Positions 25,199 to 33,656 of a stretch of 64,000 bases of DNA are shown here, piece by piece; within the stretch, counting starts at the first letter, position 1; every line of letters starts with the position of its first letter. The position numbers and the translations under genes were made by a program. The DNA comes from Gaiella sp. (GTDB lineage: Bacteria; Actinomycetota; Thermoleophilia; Gaiellales; Gaiellaceae), in the NCBI GenBank assembly GCA_027493885.1, contig JAOSJZ010000001.1, positions 2,784,622 to 2,848,621 on the forward strand, given 5' to 3'. Under the pieces are notes generated by a model. That model searched no databases. It was not told the DNA's origin and worked only from the letters and a program-made list of their open reading frames with translations.

Positions 25199-26367
25199 AG
25201 CTCCTCGGGCTCCTGGAGTAGGCGGTCGACGGCGGCGAGAAAGGCGCTTGCCCGGTGCCCGTCGGTGACGCGGTGATCGGCGGACAGGGTCGCGGTCACG
25301 ACAGGGCAGGGCAGCAGCTGGCCCTCGGAGATCCAGGGCCGCTCGACGAGCCTGCCGAACCCCACGATCGCAACCTGGGGCGGGAAGATCACGCCGAACG
25401 CCGACTCGGCGCCGCGCTCGCCGAGGCTCGTCACCGTGATCGTCGGGTCGGTCATCTCGCTCGAGCGCAGCGACCACGACCGCGCGCGCGAGACCAGGTC
25501 GCGGAACGCGTGCATCAGCTCGTCCAGCGCGAGGGTGTCGGTCGCGTGGATCGCCGGAGCGACGAGGCCGCCCCCGCGAAGCGCGATCGCGACGCCGACG
25601 TTGACGTCGTCGCGGCGGACGACCTGGTCGCCCTCCCAGACCGCGTTCAGCTCCGGCACCTCGCGCAGCGCGAGGGCGACGGCCTTGACGAGGAGGACGC
25701 CGTGGAGGAGCCGGTCGGGCACCGGCCGGCGCGTGTTCTCGCTCGCGAGCCAGGCGATCGCGTTGCTCATGTCGATCGTCTGGCCGAGGTAGAAGTGCGG
25801 GATCTCCCGCTTCGAGCGGCTCATCGACGCGGCGATCGCGCGCCGCATCGCGGCGCCGCGGTCCTCGGCGGGCACGGCCCGCCCGGCGGGCGAGGGTGCG
25901 GGCGCAGGCTGCGCAGGCCGAGCAGGCTCGGGCCCGGGCGGCAAGGGCGGGGCCGCCTGCCCGGCCGCCTCGACGTCCTTTCGCTGGATCCGTCCGCCGG
26001 GCCCGGAACCGTGCACGAGCGCGAGGTCGACCCCGAGCTCCTGCGCGAGCTTGCGCGCCGCGGGGGAGGCGACGAGGTGCGCGGCGCCGGCGGGCGCCGC
26101 CGGTGGTGCCGCCGCGGACGGTGCGGGCGCGCCGTCCTCGCGGATCACGGCGAGCACGGAGCCGACCGGGACCTCCGACCCGGGCTCGACGAGCAGGCGC
26201 TCGAGCACCCCGCTCGTGAACACCTCGACCTCGACGTCGGCCTTGTCGGTGTGGACGACCGCGATGATGTCGCCCCGCGCGACGGCCTCGCCGGGCTGCT
26301 TGAGCCACTGCATCAGCGTGCCGGCGCTCATGTCGGCTCCGAGCGCCGGCATCACGAAGTCGGCCAT
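25195..26367 (-). CDS. pdhC: 2-oxoacid dehydrogenase E2 (dihydrolipoyl acyltransferase)
   Basis: A 390-residue E2. It has one lipoyl domain with the lipoylation Lys in [17 protein letters not shown] (near residue 43), an Ala/Pro linker, an E3/E1-binding domain [20 protein letters not shown] plus [11 protein letters not shown], a second Ala/Pro linker, and the catalytic domain ending with [20 protein letters not shown], which has the active-site His and Asp. The ATG at 26367 shares one base with the E1-beta stop. Together with E1 it makes acetyl-CoA (or a related acyl-CoA). No E3 is in the window. Confidence 0.93.
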   Translation of the reverse strand: MADFVMPALGADMSAGTLMQWLKQPGEAVARGDIIAVVHTDKADVEVEVFTSGVLERLLVEPGSEVPVGSVLAVIREDGAPAPSAAAPPAAPAGAAHLVASPAARKLAQELGVDLALVHGSGPGGRIQRKDVEAAGQAAPPLPPGPEPARPAQPAPAPSPAGRAVPAEDRGAAMRRAIAASMSRSKREIPHFYLGQTIDMSNAIAWLASENTRRPVPDRLLHGVLLVKAVALALREVPELNAVWEGDQVVRRDDVNVGVAIALRGGGLVAPAIHATDTLALDELMHAFRDLVSRARSWSLRSSEMTDPTITVTSLGERGAESAFGVIFPPQVAIVGFGRLVERPWISEGQLLPCPVVTATLSADHRVTDGHRASAFLAAVDRLLQEPEEL

Positions 26368-27347
26368 CAGATCGCCATCTCTCGCACGGCGGCGGCGACC
26401 CGCTCGGGGCTCGGCAGCGCCGCGTCCTCGAGGTGCTTGGCATACGGGATCGGCACCTCGGCGGTGCAGACCCGCTGCACGGGCCAGTCGAGCAGGTCGA
26501 AGCCCTCTTCCATGATCCGCGCGCTCACCTCGCCCGCGATGCCGCCGGTCTTCCAGCCCTCGTCCACGATCACGGCCCGGTGCGTCTTCGCCACCGACTC
26601 GAGGATCGTGGCCGTGTCGAGCGGGCGCAACGTGCGCAGGTCGACGACCTCCGCTTCGACGCCCTCGGCGGCGAGCGTCTCCGCCGCGGCCAGGCACTTC
26701 CCCAGCGAGCCGCCGTAGGTGACGAGCGTCACGTCCGTCCCGAGGCGGCGGACGGCCGCGTGGTCGATCTCGACGGGAACGGCCTTCTCGTCCACCTCCT
26801 CCTCGAGCGGGTACAGCGTCGCGTGCTCGAAGAGGAACACCGGGTCGGGATCCGCGAGGGCGGTGAGGACCATGCCGCGCGCGTCCTCCACCGTCGCGGG
26901 CGCGAGCGCCCTGATGCCCGGGACATGCGCGTAGTAGGCCTCGAGGCTGTGGGCGTGCTGCGCGGCGAGCTGGCGGCCGCCGCCGGTCGCCATGCGGACG
27001 ACGAGCGGCACGCCGAGCTGCCCGCCCGACATGTAGCGAAGCGTCGCCGCGTTGTTCACCACCTGGTCGAGAGCGAGCAGGCTGAAGTTGATCGTCATCA
27101 CCTCGACGATCGGGCGCATGCCGCCGAGCGCGGCGCCGATGCCGGCGCCGACGAAGCCCGACTCCGAAAGGGGCGTGTTGCGCACGCGCTCGGGCCCGAA
27201 CTCCTCGAGCAGGCCCATGCTCACCGCGAAGGCGCCGCCGTAGGCGCCGACGTCCTCGCCCATCAGGAAGACGCGCTCGTCGGTCTGCAGGGCGTGGCGC
27301 AGCGCGGCCCGCACCGCCTCGCGGTAGCTGAGCTTCACCGTGCTCAT
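26367..27347 (-). CDS. pdhB: Pyruvate/2-oxoacid dehydrogenase E1 beta subunit
   Basis: A 326-residue E1-beta. Typical stretches are [60 protein letters not shown] and [20 protein letters not shown]. The ATG at 27347 overlaps the E1-alpha stop by 4 bp. Acetoin dehydrogenase and branched-chain oxoacid dehydrogenase E1-beta are close relatives; the presence of acs and pyruvate-linked genes favours a pyruvate role. Confidence 0.93.
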   Translation of the reverse strand: MSTVKLSYREAVRAALRHALQTDERVFLMGEDVGAYGGAFAVSMGLLEEFGPERVRNTPLSESGFVGAGIGAALGGMRPIVEVMTINFSLLALDQVVNNAATLRYMSGGQLGVPLVVRMATGGGRQLAAQHAHSLEAYYAHVPGIRALAPATVEDARGMVLTALADPDPVFLFEHATLYPLEEEVDEKAVPVEIDHAAVRRLGTDVTLVTYGGSLGKCLAAAETLAAEGVEAEVVDLRTLRPLDTATILESVAKTHRAVIVDEGWKTGGIAGEVSARIMEEGFDLLDWPVQRVCTAEVPIPYAKHLEDAALPSPERVAAAVREMAI

Positions 27348-28364
27348 CCGGGCCTCGGCGCGGTCACGTCGTTCGTGAGGTCCTCGACAGGCTCCCACGG
27401 CCCCGCCTCGGCGACCGCGACCGCCTCGTCGAGCTCCGCGGCGATCTCGGTCTCGAGCGCCGCGAGGTGCTCGTCGGTGAGCAGCGACGCGTCGCGCAGG
27501 CGCCGCTCGAAGAGGACGATCGGGTCGCGTTCCTTCCACTGCTCGATCTCCTCCTTGGTGCGGTAGAGGTCGGGGTCGGCCATCGAGTGCGCGCGGAAGC
27601 GGTAGGTGCGCAGCTCGAGGAAGCGCGGCCCCCCGGTCGCGCGAACCTCGCCAGCGAGCCGGCTCGCGGCCTCCTCGACCGCCACCACGTCCATCCCGTC
27701 GACCGCGTCCGCGGCGAGGCCGTAGCTCTCGGCGCGCGCGCGGATGTCGGTGTTTGCGAGCTCCTGCGCGACGGGCGTGCCCATCGCGTAGAGGTTGTTC
27801 TCGCAGAGGAAGAGCACGGGCAGGTCCCCAGAGCGCCGCGAGGTTGAGCGACTCGTGGAACTCCCCCTCGGCCACCGCACCGTCGCCGAAGAAGCACGCC
27901 GTGACGCGTCGCCGCTCCTGGTGGTGGTCGGCCAGGGCGAGCCCGACCGCGATCGGGAGGCCCCCGCCGACGATCGCATAGCCGCCGTAGAAGCGCCGCG
28001 AGAGGTCGAAGAAGTGCATCGAGCCCCCGCGACCGCGGCTGCAGCCGTTCGCCTTGCCGAACATCTCGGCCATCAGCGAGGCCGCGGGAAGCCCCCGGGC
28101 GAGCGCCTGCCCGTGCTCGCGATACGTGGCGACGATCGCGTCGTCGGGGGTCAGGGCCTGCATCACGCCCACCGCGACTGCCTCCTCGCCGATGTAGAGG
28201 TGGAGGAAGCCGCGGATCTTCGCGAGGCTGTACAGCTCCGCCGCGCGCTCCTCGAAGCGCCGGATGCGAAGCATCTCACGCAGCAGCGCCCGCCCGTGCT
28301 CGCCGTCGAGCTCCGGCCGCACGGCGGCCTGCGGCGCGCGCCTTCGCCGGGTCGTGGCGCTCAT
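27344..28364 (-). CDS. pdhA: Pyruvate/2-oxoacid dehydrogenase E1 alpha subunit (frameshifted in this sequence)
   Basis: A TPP-binding E1-alpha of about 339 residues when restored. The first frame gives [38 protein letters not shown], and the TPP motif [20 protein letters not shown]. After the C4 run 27826-27829 the protein continues in another frame with [40 protein letters not shown] and the C-terminus. Removing one base gives [15 protein letters not shown]. The error type matches the other homopolymer shifts in the window, so I think the gene is intact in the organism. Four-base overlaps join it to acs upstream and pdhB downstream. Confidence 0.9.
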
Positions 28365-30127
28365 TCGGGCGTCTCCAGGGTCGAGACGTCCCCTTCCGGC
28401 AGCCCGAGCTCGCGTGCCTTGAGCAGGCGCCGCATGATCTTGCCGCTCCGGGTCGCCGGCACCTCCTCGACGAGCTCGATCTCCTTGGGCGCGACGACCG
28501 CGCCGAGACGGACGCGGGCGTGCGCGAGGAGCTCCTTCTCGAGGTCCCGCGATGGCTCGTAGCCGGGCTTCACTGCGACGAAGGCCTTGACGATCTCGCC
28601 CGCCACCGGATCCGGCTTGCCGATCACCCCCGCCTGGGCGACCGCCGGGTGCTCGAGCAGCGTGCTCTCGACCTCGAAGGGCCCGATCAGGTGGCCGGAG
28701 CTCTTGATGACGTCGTCGGCGCGCCCGACGAACCAGAAGTAGCCGTCCGCGTCGCACCGGACGAGGTCGCCCGTCAGGTACCAGCCGTCGGCGAAGCACT
28801 TCGCGTACCGGGCCGGCTCGCCGATGTACGCGCGGAACATCGAGGGCCAGCCGGGTCGCAGCGCGAGCTCGCCCTGCTCGCCGACGGCGGTCACCTCGTC
28901 CACGCCCCCGTTCTCCCGGCGATGGACGATGCCGGCCTCCACGCCGTACACGGGCTTTCCCATCGAGCCCGGGCGGATGTCCATCGACGCGAAGTTCGCG
29001 ATCATGATCCCGCCCGTCTCGGTCTGCCACCAGTTGTCGTGGAAGGGGAGGCCGAACGCCCTCTCTCCCCAGACCACCCCCGCGGGGTGGAGCGGCTCGC
29101 CGACGCTGGCCATGAACCGGAGCGCCGGATACTCGTGCTCCCTCACCAGCTCGATCCCGGCCTTCATCATCATGCGGATCGCGGTCGGCGCCGTGTACCA
29201 CACGGAGACCCGCTCGGACGCGAGGATGGCGTACCAGCGCCCGGCCTCGAAGTCGCCCTCGTCGGCGATCATCGTGACGCCGTTCGAGAGAGGGGAGATG
29301 ATCCCGTAGGACGTTCCCGTGACCCAGCCGGGGTCGGCGGTGCACCAGAAGACGTCGTCGGGGTGCAGGTCGAGCGCGAGCTTCCCGGTGATGTGGTGGG
29401 AGACGATCGCCCCGTGTACGTGGACGGCGCCCTTCGGCGTTCCCGTCGTCCCGCTCGTGAAGTGGACGAGCGCAACGTCCTCCGGATCGGTGGGGCCGAT
29501 CTCGAACCGGTCGCTCGCCGCCTCGAGCAGACGCCGGTAGTCGTGGGTCCCGGGGACGTTCGTCTCGCCGCCGCCCTCGCCGACGAGGATCACGTGCTCG
29601 AGGTGGGGAAGCGAGCCGCGCAGCGCGGCGACCTTGCGCTCGTACAGGAGCTCGGTCGTGAGCAGTGCCTTCGCCTTCCCGAGCGCCAGGCGCGTACGGA
29701 TGGGCTCGGGGCCGAAGGCCGAGAAGAGCGGGCTGAACACGCTCCGGTTCTTGAGCGTGCCGAGCGCAGCGACGTACAGCTCGGGAATCCGCCCCGCGAG
29801 CGCCGCGACCAGGTCTCCCTTGCCGAGCCCGAGGCCTGCGAGCGCGTTTGCGAACCGGCTCGTCTCGCGACCGAGCTCGGCGAAGGTGAGGTCCCGTCTG
29901 CCGCCGTGCCGGCCGAGCCAGCGAAGCGCGAGGTGGTCGGCGCGCGCGCCGGCGGCATGCCGGTCGACGGCCTCGTGGGCGATGTTGAGCCCCGCGCCGC
30001 CGGGGAGGCCGTCCAGCTCCCGCCTGGCCCTCGCCCAGAACGCCTCCGCGGGCACGGCTTCGTAGGCCGCGAGGTTGGGAGCGATCGGGAGATCGCGGTT
30101 CGACTTGACGATCGTCGCCACGGCCAT
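28361..30127 (-). CDS. acsA: Acetyl-CoA synthetase (AMP-forming)
   Basis: A 588-residue ANL-superfamily ligase. It has the P-loop motif [20 protein letters not shown] (about residue 235), [10 protein letters not shown] (A5-type motif, about 355), [20 protein letters not shown] (about 440) and the catalytic Lys near the end in [30 protein letters not shown] is diagnostic of acetyl-CoA synthetases. It starts at ATG 30127 after GGGAG and leads the operon acs-pdhA-pdhB-pdhC-acp, in which adjacent genes overlap by 1-4 bp. One TCGGTAGT element lies about 100 bp upstream. Confidence 0.93.
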   Translation of the reverse strand: MAVATIVKSNRDLPIAPNLAAYEAVPAEAFWARARRELDGLPGGAGLNIAHEAVDRHAAGARADHLALRWLGRHGGRRDLTFAELGRETSRFANALAGLGLGKGDLVAALAGRIPELYVAALGTLKNRSVFSPLFSAFGPEPIRTRLALGKAKALLTTELLYERKVAALRGSLPHLEHVILVGEGGGETNVPGTHDYRRLLEAASDRFEIGPTDPEDVALVHFTSGTTGTPKGAVHVHGAIVSHHITGKLALDLHPDDVFWCTADPGWVTGTSYGIISPLSNGVTMIADEGDFEAGRWYAILASERVSVWYTAPTAIRMMMKAGIELVREHEYPALRFMASVGEPLHPAGVVWGERAFGLPFHDNWWQTETGGIMIANFASMDIRPGSMGKPVYGVEAGIVHRRENGGVDEVTAVGEQGELALRPGWPSMFRAYIGEPARYAKCFADGWYLTGDLVRCDADGYFWFVGRADDVIKSSGHLIGPFEVESTLLEHPAVAQAGVIGKPDPVAGEIVKAFVAVKPGYEPSRDLEKELLAHARVRLGAVVAPKEIELVEEVPATRSGKIMRRLLKARELGLPEGDVSTLETPE

Positions 30128-30228
30128 GTGCGCAACTCCCAGGGTCGGAGCCGCCTCCTGTCCGCGTCAATCGTCGTCGCCGCGACGGGGCCCGGCATCC
30201 GAGGATGTGCTCACGCCCGATTCGGGCA

Positions 30229-30236
30229 ACTACCGA
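30229..30236 (-). promoter_or_regulatory. TCGGTAGT element upstream of acs operon
   Basis: Third copy of the element, inverted so that it points at acs: minus strand GGTCGGTAGTTGCCCGAATC, 101 bp before the acs ATG. It shares TCGGTAGT-N-GCCCGAA-like flanks with the copy before pps. Confidence 0.45.
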
Positions 30237-30296
30237 CCGACGCGGGCGCTCGACGGCGGGCCGAGCGCAGAAGCCGGATCGGAGAGCGGCCGCCGC

Positions 30297-30557
30297 TCAG
30301 GCCGTCGCCGGGCGAAGCGCGGCAGACGGGCGGGGAGCCCGCGTGCGCGCGTCGCGCTCGACGGCCCGCGCGACGCGGTCGCTGGGGCAGGTCACGATCT
30401 CGGCCCCGGAGCCGTAGAGGTGGAGCACGACCACGGGGCCGTGGTCCTCGAGCACGTGCGCGCGCGTTCCGATCTCGTGGATGTACGGCCCCTCGCCGAT
30501 CTCGGTCAGGAGGTACACGGTCTCGCCGGGCACGAGGCGTCGCGTATCGGTGCTCAC
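30297..30557 (-). CDS. Small protein of unknown function
   Basis: An 86-residue protein. Residues 1-60 look like a small beta barrel (RRLVPGETVYLLTEIGEGPY, GTRAHVLEDHGPVVVLHLYG, EIVTCPSDRVARAVE), followed by a basic Ala/Pro tail. No signal peptide or catalytic motif is seen. It is monocistronic between the acs operon and the DUF6351 gene. I do not recognise a named family. Confidence 0.55.
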   Translation of the reverse strand: MSTDTRRLVPGETVYLLTEIGEGPYIHEIGTRAHVLEDHGPVVVLHLYGSGAEIVTCPSDRVARAVERDARTRAPRPSAALRPATA

Positions 30558-30636
30558 AGGAACGGAGACGTTCGCGACGGCCGGGTGGTTTCGCTTCCGT
30601 ACCGTTTCCTTACGACCGGGCCCAGGTGAGCCCCGA

Positions 30637-30656
30637 GGGCGGGCCGCAGCCCGCCC
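30637..30656 (-). terminator. GC-rich hairpin after the DUF6351 gene
   Basis: GGGCGGGC-CGCA-GCCCGCCC, a perfect 8-bp stem starting 12 bp beyond the stop codon of the secreted protein gene. There is no T tail, so it is a likely but not classical terminator. Confidence 0.5.
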
Positions 30657-30668
30657 CCGAGAGCTCGC

Positions 30669-32939
30669 TCAGCGCCCCCGCGCGTGCAGCTCGGGTGGGA
30701 GCCCGGCGTCGCCCCTCGTGTAGTCGCAGACCCCGTCGGGGAAGATCTGCCGTAGGCGGGCGAGGTCATCGGCCGACGGCACCCAGGGCGCGTACAGGCC
30801 CTGTGCCGCCGCCCGCGCGACGGGCTGCCGCTCGCAGGCGAAGATGCCGCCCCGGAGCGGGCCGCCCGCGACGATCCGCGACGTCTCGTACAGCGGGAAG
30901 CGGTGCGTGCACGCCCCCTGCGGCCGCTGGTCGAGGATCCCGGCCCACACGTCGGCGCCGCTTGCGATCGGCGAGCCGTCCACGGCGAAGCAGGTGTCGA
31001 CCGCGCCCGCGGGCTTGTTTCCGGCCACCCCGCGTTCGGGATGGGCGGCGAGGTTCGCCATCCAGTCGTCGATCACCTCGAGCGCCATCGGCGTCTGGTC
31101 GAATCGCGCCGTGGCCGAGGTGTCCGTGAACCAGACCACCTGGTTCGACGCGTCGCCGTCGAAGTCGAGCATCCGCTGGCGCGCGGCGAAGGACTGGTGC
31201 GCGTTGTGCATGTCGAGGAACGGCTCGAGGTAGTTCCGCCAGTCGATCAGCGGGATGTCGATCTTCCCGCGGAAGACCATCCCCGAGCGGTAGGCCGCGT
31301 ACTGCGCCTCACGGTCGCCCGTTCTCCGCGGGGCGGGCGTCACGCCGCCGTCCGAGGAGAGCCGCATGTTCCGCGCGCTCCAGACGTCGACCCCGATCGA
31401 GGCGCAGACCGCTGGGTTCGTCGACACGAACGGGCAGCCCTCCTGGACCATGTCCTTCGGCTCCTTCCAGGAGCCGACGTTCGCGTTCAGGTCGAGGAAC
31501 TGCGCCGGCGTGAGCTTCCCCTCGCGGAGCGCGTCGAGGCCGTACTGGACGCCGACGTTGTCCCACGGCGAGCGGGCGAAGCCCGTCTCGCCGACGCCGT
31601 AGATGTTCACGAGATCCGCCCAGTGGGTCCACTCGACGGCCGCCTGCTGCTCGGGCGTGACGCCGGGCGCCGTCCCGAAGTGCGGGTTGAGCGCGAGCGG
31701 CGAGAGGCCGCGCCAGCCGTTGATGCACTCGGTCGAGCCGGGTGTCGGCATGTACGGCATCACCACGGCGAACGGGTTGGGCTGCGTGGCCGAGCTGTTC
31801 AACCCCTCGAGCAGGGTCCGGTTCGTCCACGTGCGCCACATCGACGCCGGGTCGGCGAGCACCTTCCGGTCCATCCACCGCTCGAGGAGCTCGCAGTCGC
31901 CGACGTGGATCGTCTGCGTGACCATGTCCGGGTACGAGTACTGCGGGATCCCGGCGTCGATCAGCCCCGGGTAGTTCTGCCCGTACACGTACTGCTGGAT
32001 CGCGCCGCCCGAGCCGCCGACGCCGACCGTGTAGCGCGGCTCCGAGACGGCGGAGACGAAGCGGTCCTTGACCATGATCGCCGTCTCGCCGCCGAGCTGG
32101 AGGTTGTAGTGCGTGTCCGTCCGCGTGCCGGTCGAGTAGGCGATCGCGTAGCCCTTCTCGAGCCCCTGCGGGTAGAGCATCTCGCCGCGGGACGGACTCC
32201 CCTGGTAGTGGCCGATACCGACCCCGCCCTGGAACTTGTAGATCAGCGCCCCGTTCCAGCGCGTGAGGTCGAGCGGCGTGCTGCTCGTCGACGGCGCCGG
32301 CACCGGCACGGCGAGCGAGTAGATGAAGCGGTTGATGACCCCCCGCTCCCACCACACGACGAATGCGTCCGCGGGGCTTGTCCCCGGGACGTACGGCTTC
32401 CAGGACGAGCCGTCGCGGTAGAAGTAGCCGGCCTGCATCGGCGTCGAGCACGTCTCCGACTGCGGGATCGCCGGCAGGAAGGCGTTCGCCGCATGTCCGG
32501 CCGTCGAGCAGAGGAAGACCTCCTGGCGCGGCCCGGAGAACACCGGGCCGTCGAGCGCGTGGTTCACGAGCTCGAGCGCCACCCGGTTCGGCCGCGCGTT
32601 CCCGGGGCCGGGCACCGAGGCCTCGAGCGTGCTCGCCCCGGCGGGAAGGCCGGTGACCACGCCTTCGAGCTGGTGCCCACCCTCCGGGTCCTGCGCGAAG
32701 ACCCCGCTGACGTCGCTCCCGTCGAGCGTCACCTTCACCGCGCCGAGCGCCACGGACGCGGGCACCGTGACCTCGACCCGCGCGTCGCCGCCCGAGACGA
32801 GCGCCGGCGGGCTCGACACGACCCGCATCGCGAGCGCTCCCTGATTTCCCGCCGGCGGCCCGTTCGCGGCGAGCGCGGCGGGTGCGCATACCGCCGCGAG
32901 CACCGCTGCGGCGGCAACGACCGTACGACCCCTCGTCAT
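30669..32939 (-). CDS. Secreted DUF6351 family protein (alpha/beta-hydrolase-like)
   Basis: A 756-residue protein with a signal peptide (VVAAAAVLAAVCAPAALAAN, cut near residue 25) and a short Ig-like N-terminal domain (about 35-125). The large domain contains a nucleophile-elbow-like VGVGGSGGAIQQYVYGQNYP (near residue 310), as in tannase/feruloyl-esterase-type hydrolases, and many Cys and Trp residues as expected for an exported enzyme. The family is known from actinobacteria and proteobacteria without a settled substrate. The start is ATG 32939 with AGGGGAG before it. The gene stands alone with its own terminator hairpin. Confidence 0.82.
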   Translation of the reverse strand: MTRGRTVVAAAAVLAAVCAPAALAANGPPAGNQGALAMRVVSSPPALVSGGDARVEVTVPASVALGAVKVTLDGSDVSGVFAQDPEGGHQLEGVVTGLPAGASTLEASVPGPGNARPNRVALELVNHALDGPVFSGPRQEVFLCSTAGHAANAFLPAIPQSETCSTPMQAGYFYRDGSSWKPYVPGTSPADAFVVWWERGVINRFIYSLAVPVPAPSTSSTPLDLTRWNGALIYKFQGGVGIGHYQGSPSRGEMLYPQGLEKGYAIAYSTGTRTDTHYNLQLGGETAIMVKDRFVSAVSEPRYTVGVGGSGGAIQQYVYGQNYPGLIDAGIPQYSYPDMVTQTIHVGDCELLERWMDRKVLADPASMWRTWTNRTLLEGLNSSATQPNPFAVVMPYMPTPGSTECINGWRGLSPLALNPHFGTAPGVTPEQQAAVEWTHWADLVNIYGVGETGFARSPWDNVGVQYGLDALREGKLTPAQFLDLNANVGSWKEPKDMVQEGCPFVSTNPAVCASIGVDVWSARNMRLSSDGGVTPAPRRTGDREAQYAAYRSGMVFRGKIDIPLIDWRNYLEPFLDMHNAHQSFAARQRMLDFDGDASNQVVWFTDTSATARFDQTPMALEVIDDWMANLAAHPERGVAGNKPAGAVDTCFAVDGSPIASGADVWAGILDQRPQGACTHRFPLYETSRIVAGGPLRGGIFACERQPVARAAAQGLYAPWVPSADDLARLRQIFPDGVCDYTRGDAGLPPELHARGR

Positions 32940-33099
32940 CGTCTTCTCCCCTTTGTCGCCTGTCGGACCGGGGGGTCCTACAGCATGCGCGGCGGGCGTT
33001 CAACTCGAACGTTCGCGGGTGCTGCGTCAATGCCCGTGCGCCGCCCTCGAGCCGCGCATCGACGAGCCGGTCGCGGAGGCTGCGTGAGCCAGGGGGCGG

Positions 33100-33603
33100 C
33101 TACGAGGACGCCCACCCCTCGAGGCGATGGTTCGCGCCCTCCGGCGCGCCGGACGAGCGGTCCGCCCTGAGCGCGACGCCGCCGAGGCGGGCGGTCACCT
33201 CGACACGGAGGGTGGGCGCGTCGACGGGCAGCTCCTCCGGCGGGGTCACCCGGGCGTCGACGCCTCCGAGCACCGCGCGCTGCTCGACGAGCACGCGCCA
33301 GGTCTCGGGGACGGTGACGTTCACTCCGCCCCAGGTCGCCGACAGCGCGAGCGTCGCGCCGGCCGGGTCGAGCGCCGCCTCGCGAAGGTCGAGGTCGACC
33401 CCGCCGCAGAACACGCTCACGCCGCCGCGACGGAGCGACGGAGCTCTGCACGTCCGCTGGACGCCGCCGACGTAGGTGGCGATCTCGAACTCGTCGGCCG
33501 TCTCGTCACCGACCGTCTTCCGGCGCGCGAGCGCTTGGGCCGCGGCCCCGAGGCCGGCGATCACGACCACCAGCCCGGCCACGCTCTTGACGGGAAATCT
33601 CAT
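33100..33603 (-). CDS. Membrane-anchored LiaF/DUF1707-type C-terminal domain protein
   Basis: A 167-residue protein: one N-terminal membrane helix (VAGLVVVIAGLGAAAQALA), then a beta-rich domain with repeated GGV turns (YVGGVQRT, RRGGVSVFCGGVDLDLREA, WGGVNVTVPETWRVLVEQ, LGGVDARV, LGGVALRA). That repeat pattern is typical of the LiaF-like cell-envelope-stress domain, a parallel beta structure. A regulatory kinase partner is not adjacent. GGAGGAGG precedes the ATG. Its -10 box overlaps that of the divergent TPP enzyme gene. Confidence 0.72.
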   Translation of the reverse strand: MRFPVKSVAGLVVVIAGLGAAAQALARRKTVGDETADEFEIATYVGGVQRTCRAPSLRRGGVSVFCGGVDLDLREAALDPAGATLALSATWGGVNVTVPETWRVLVEQRAVLGGVDARVTPPEELPVDAPTLRVEVTARLGGVALRADRSSGAPEGANHRLEGWASS

Positions 33604-33638
33604 CCGGCCTCCTCCGTCCCGACACGATCCTCCACCCG

Positions 33639-33648
33639 AGTCTAGAGT
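33639..33648. promoter_or_regulatory. Overlapping divergent -10 boxes (AGTCTAGAGT)
   Basis: AGTCTAGAGT contains TAGACT on the minus strand (toward the LiaF-like gene) and TAGAGT on the plus strand (toward the TPP enzyme). On the plus strand it ends 8 nt before the ATG at 33657, so that gene is probably leaderless. The two promoters cannot both be open on one molecule. Confidence 0.5.
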
Positions 33649-33656
33649 CGTCCTCG

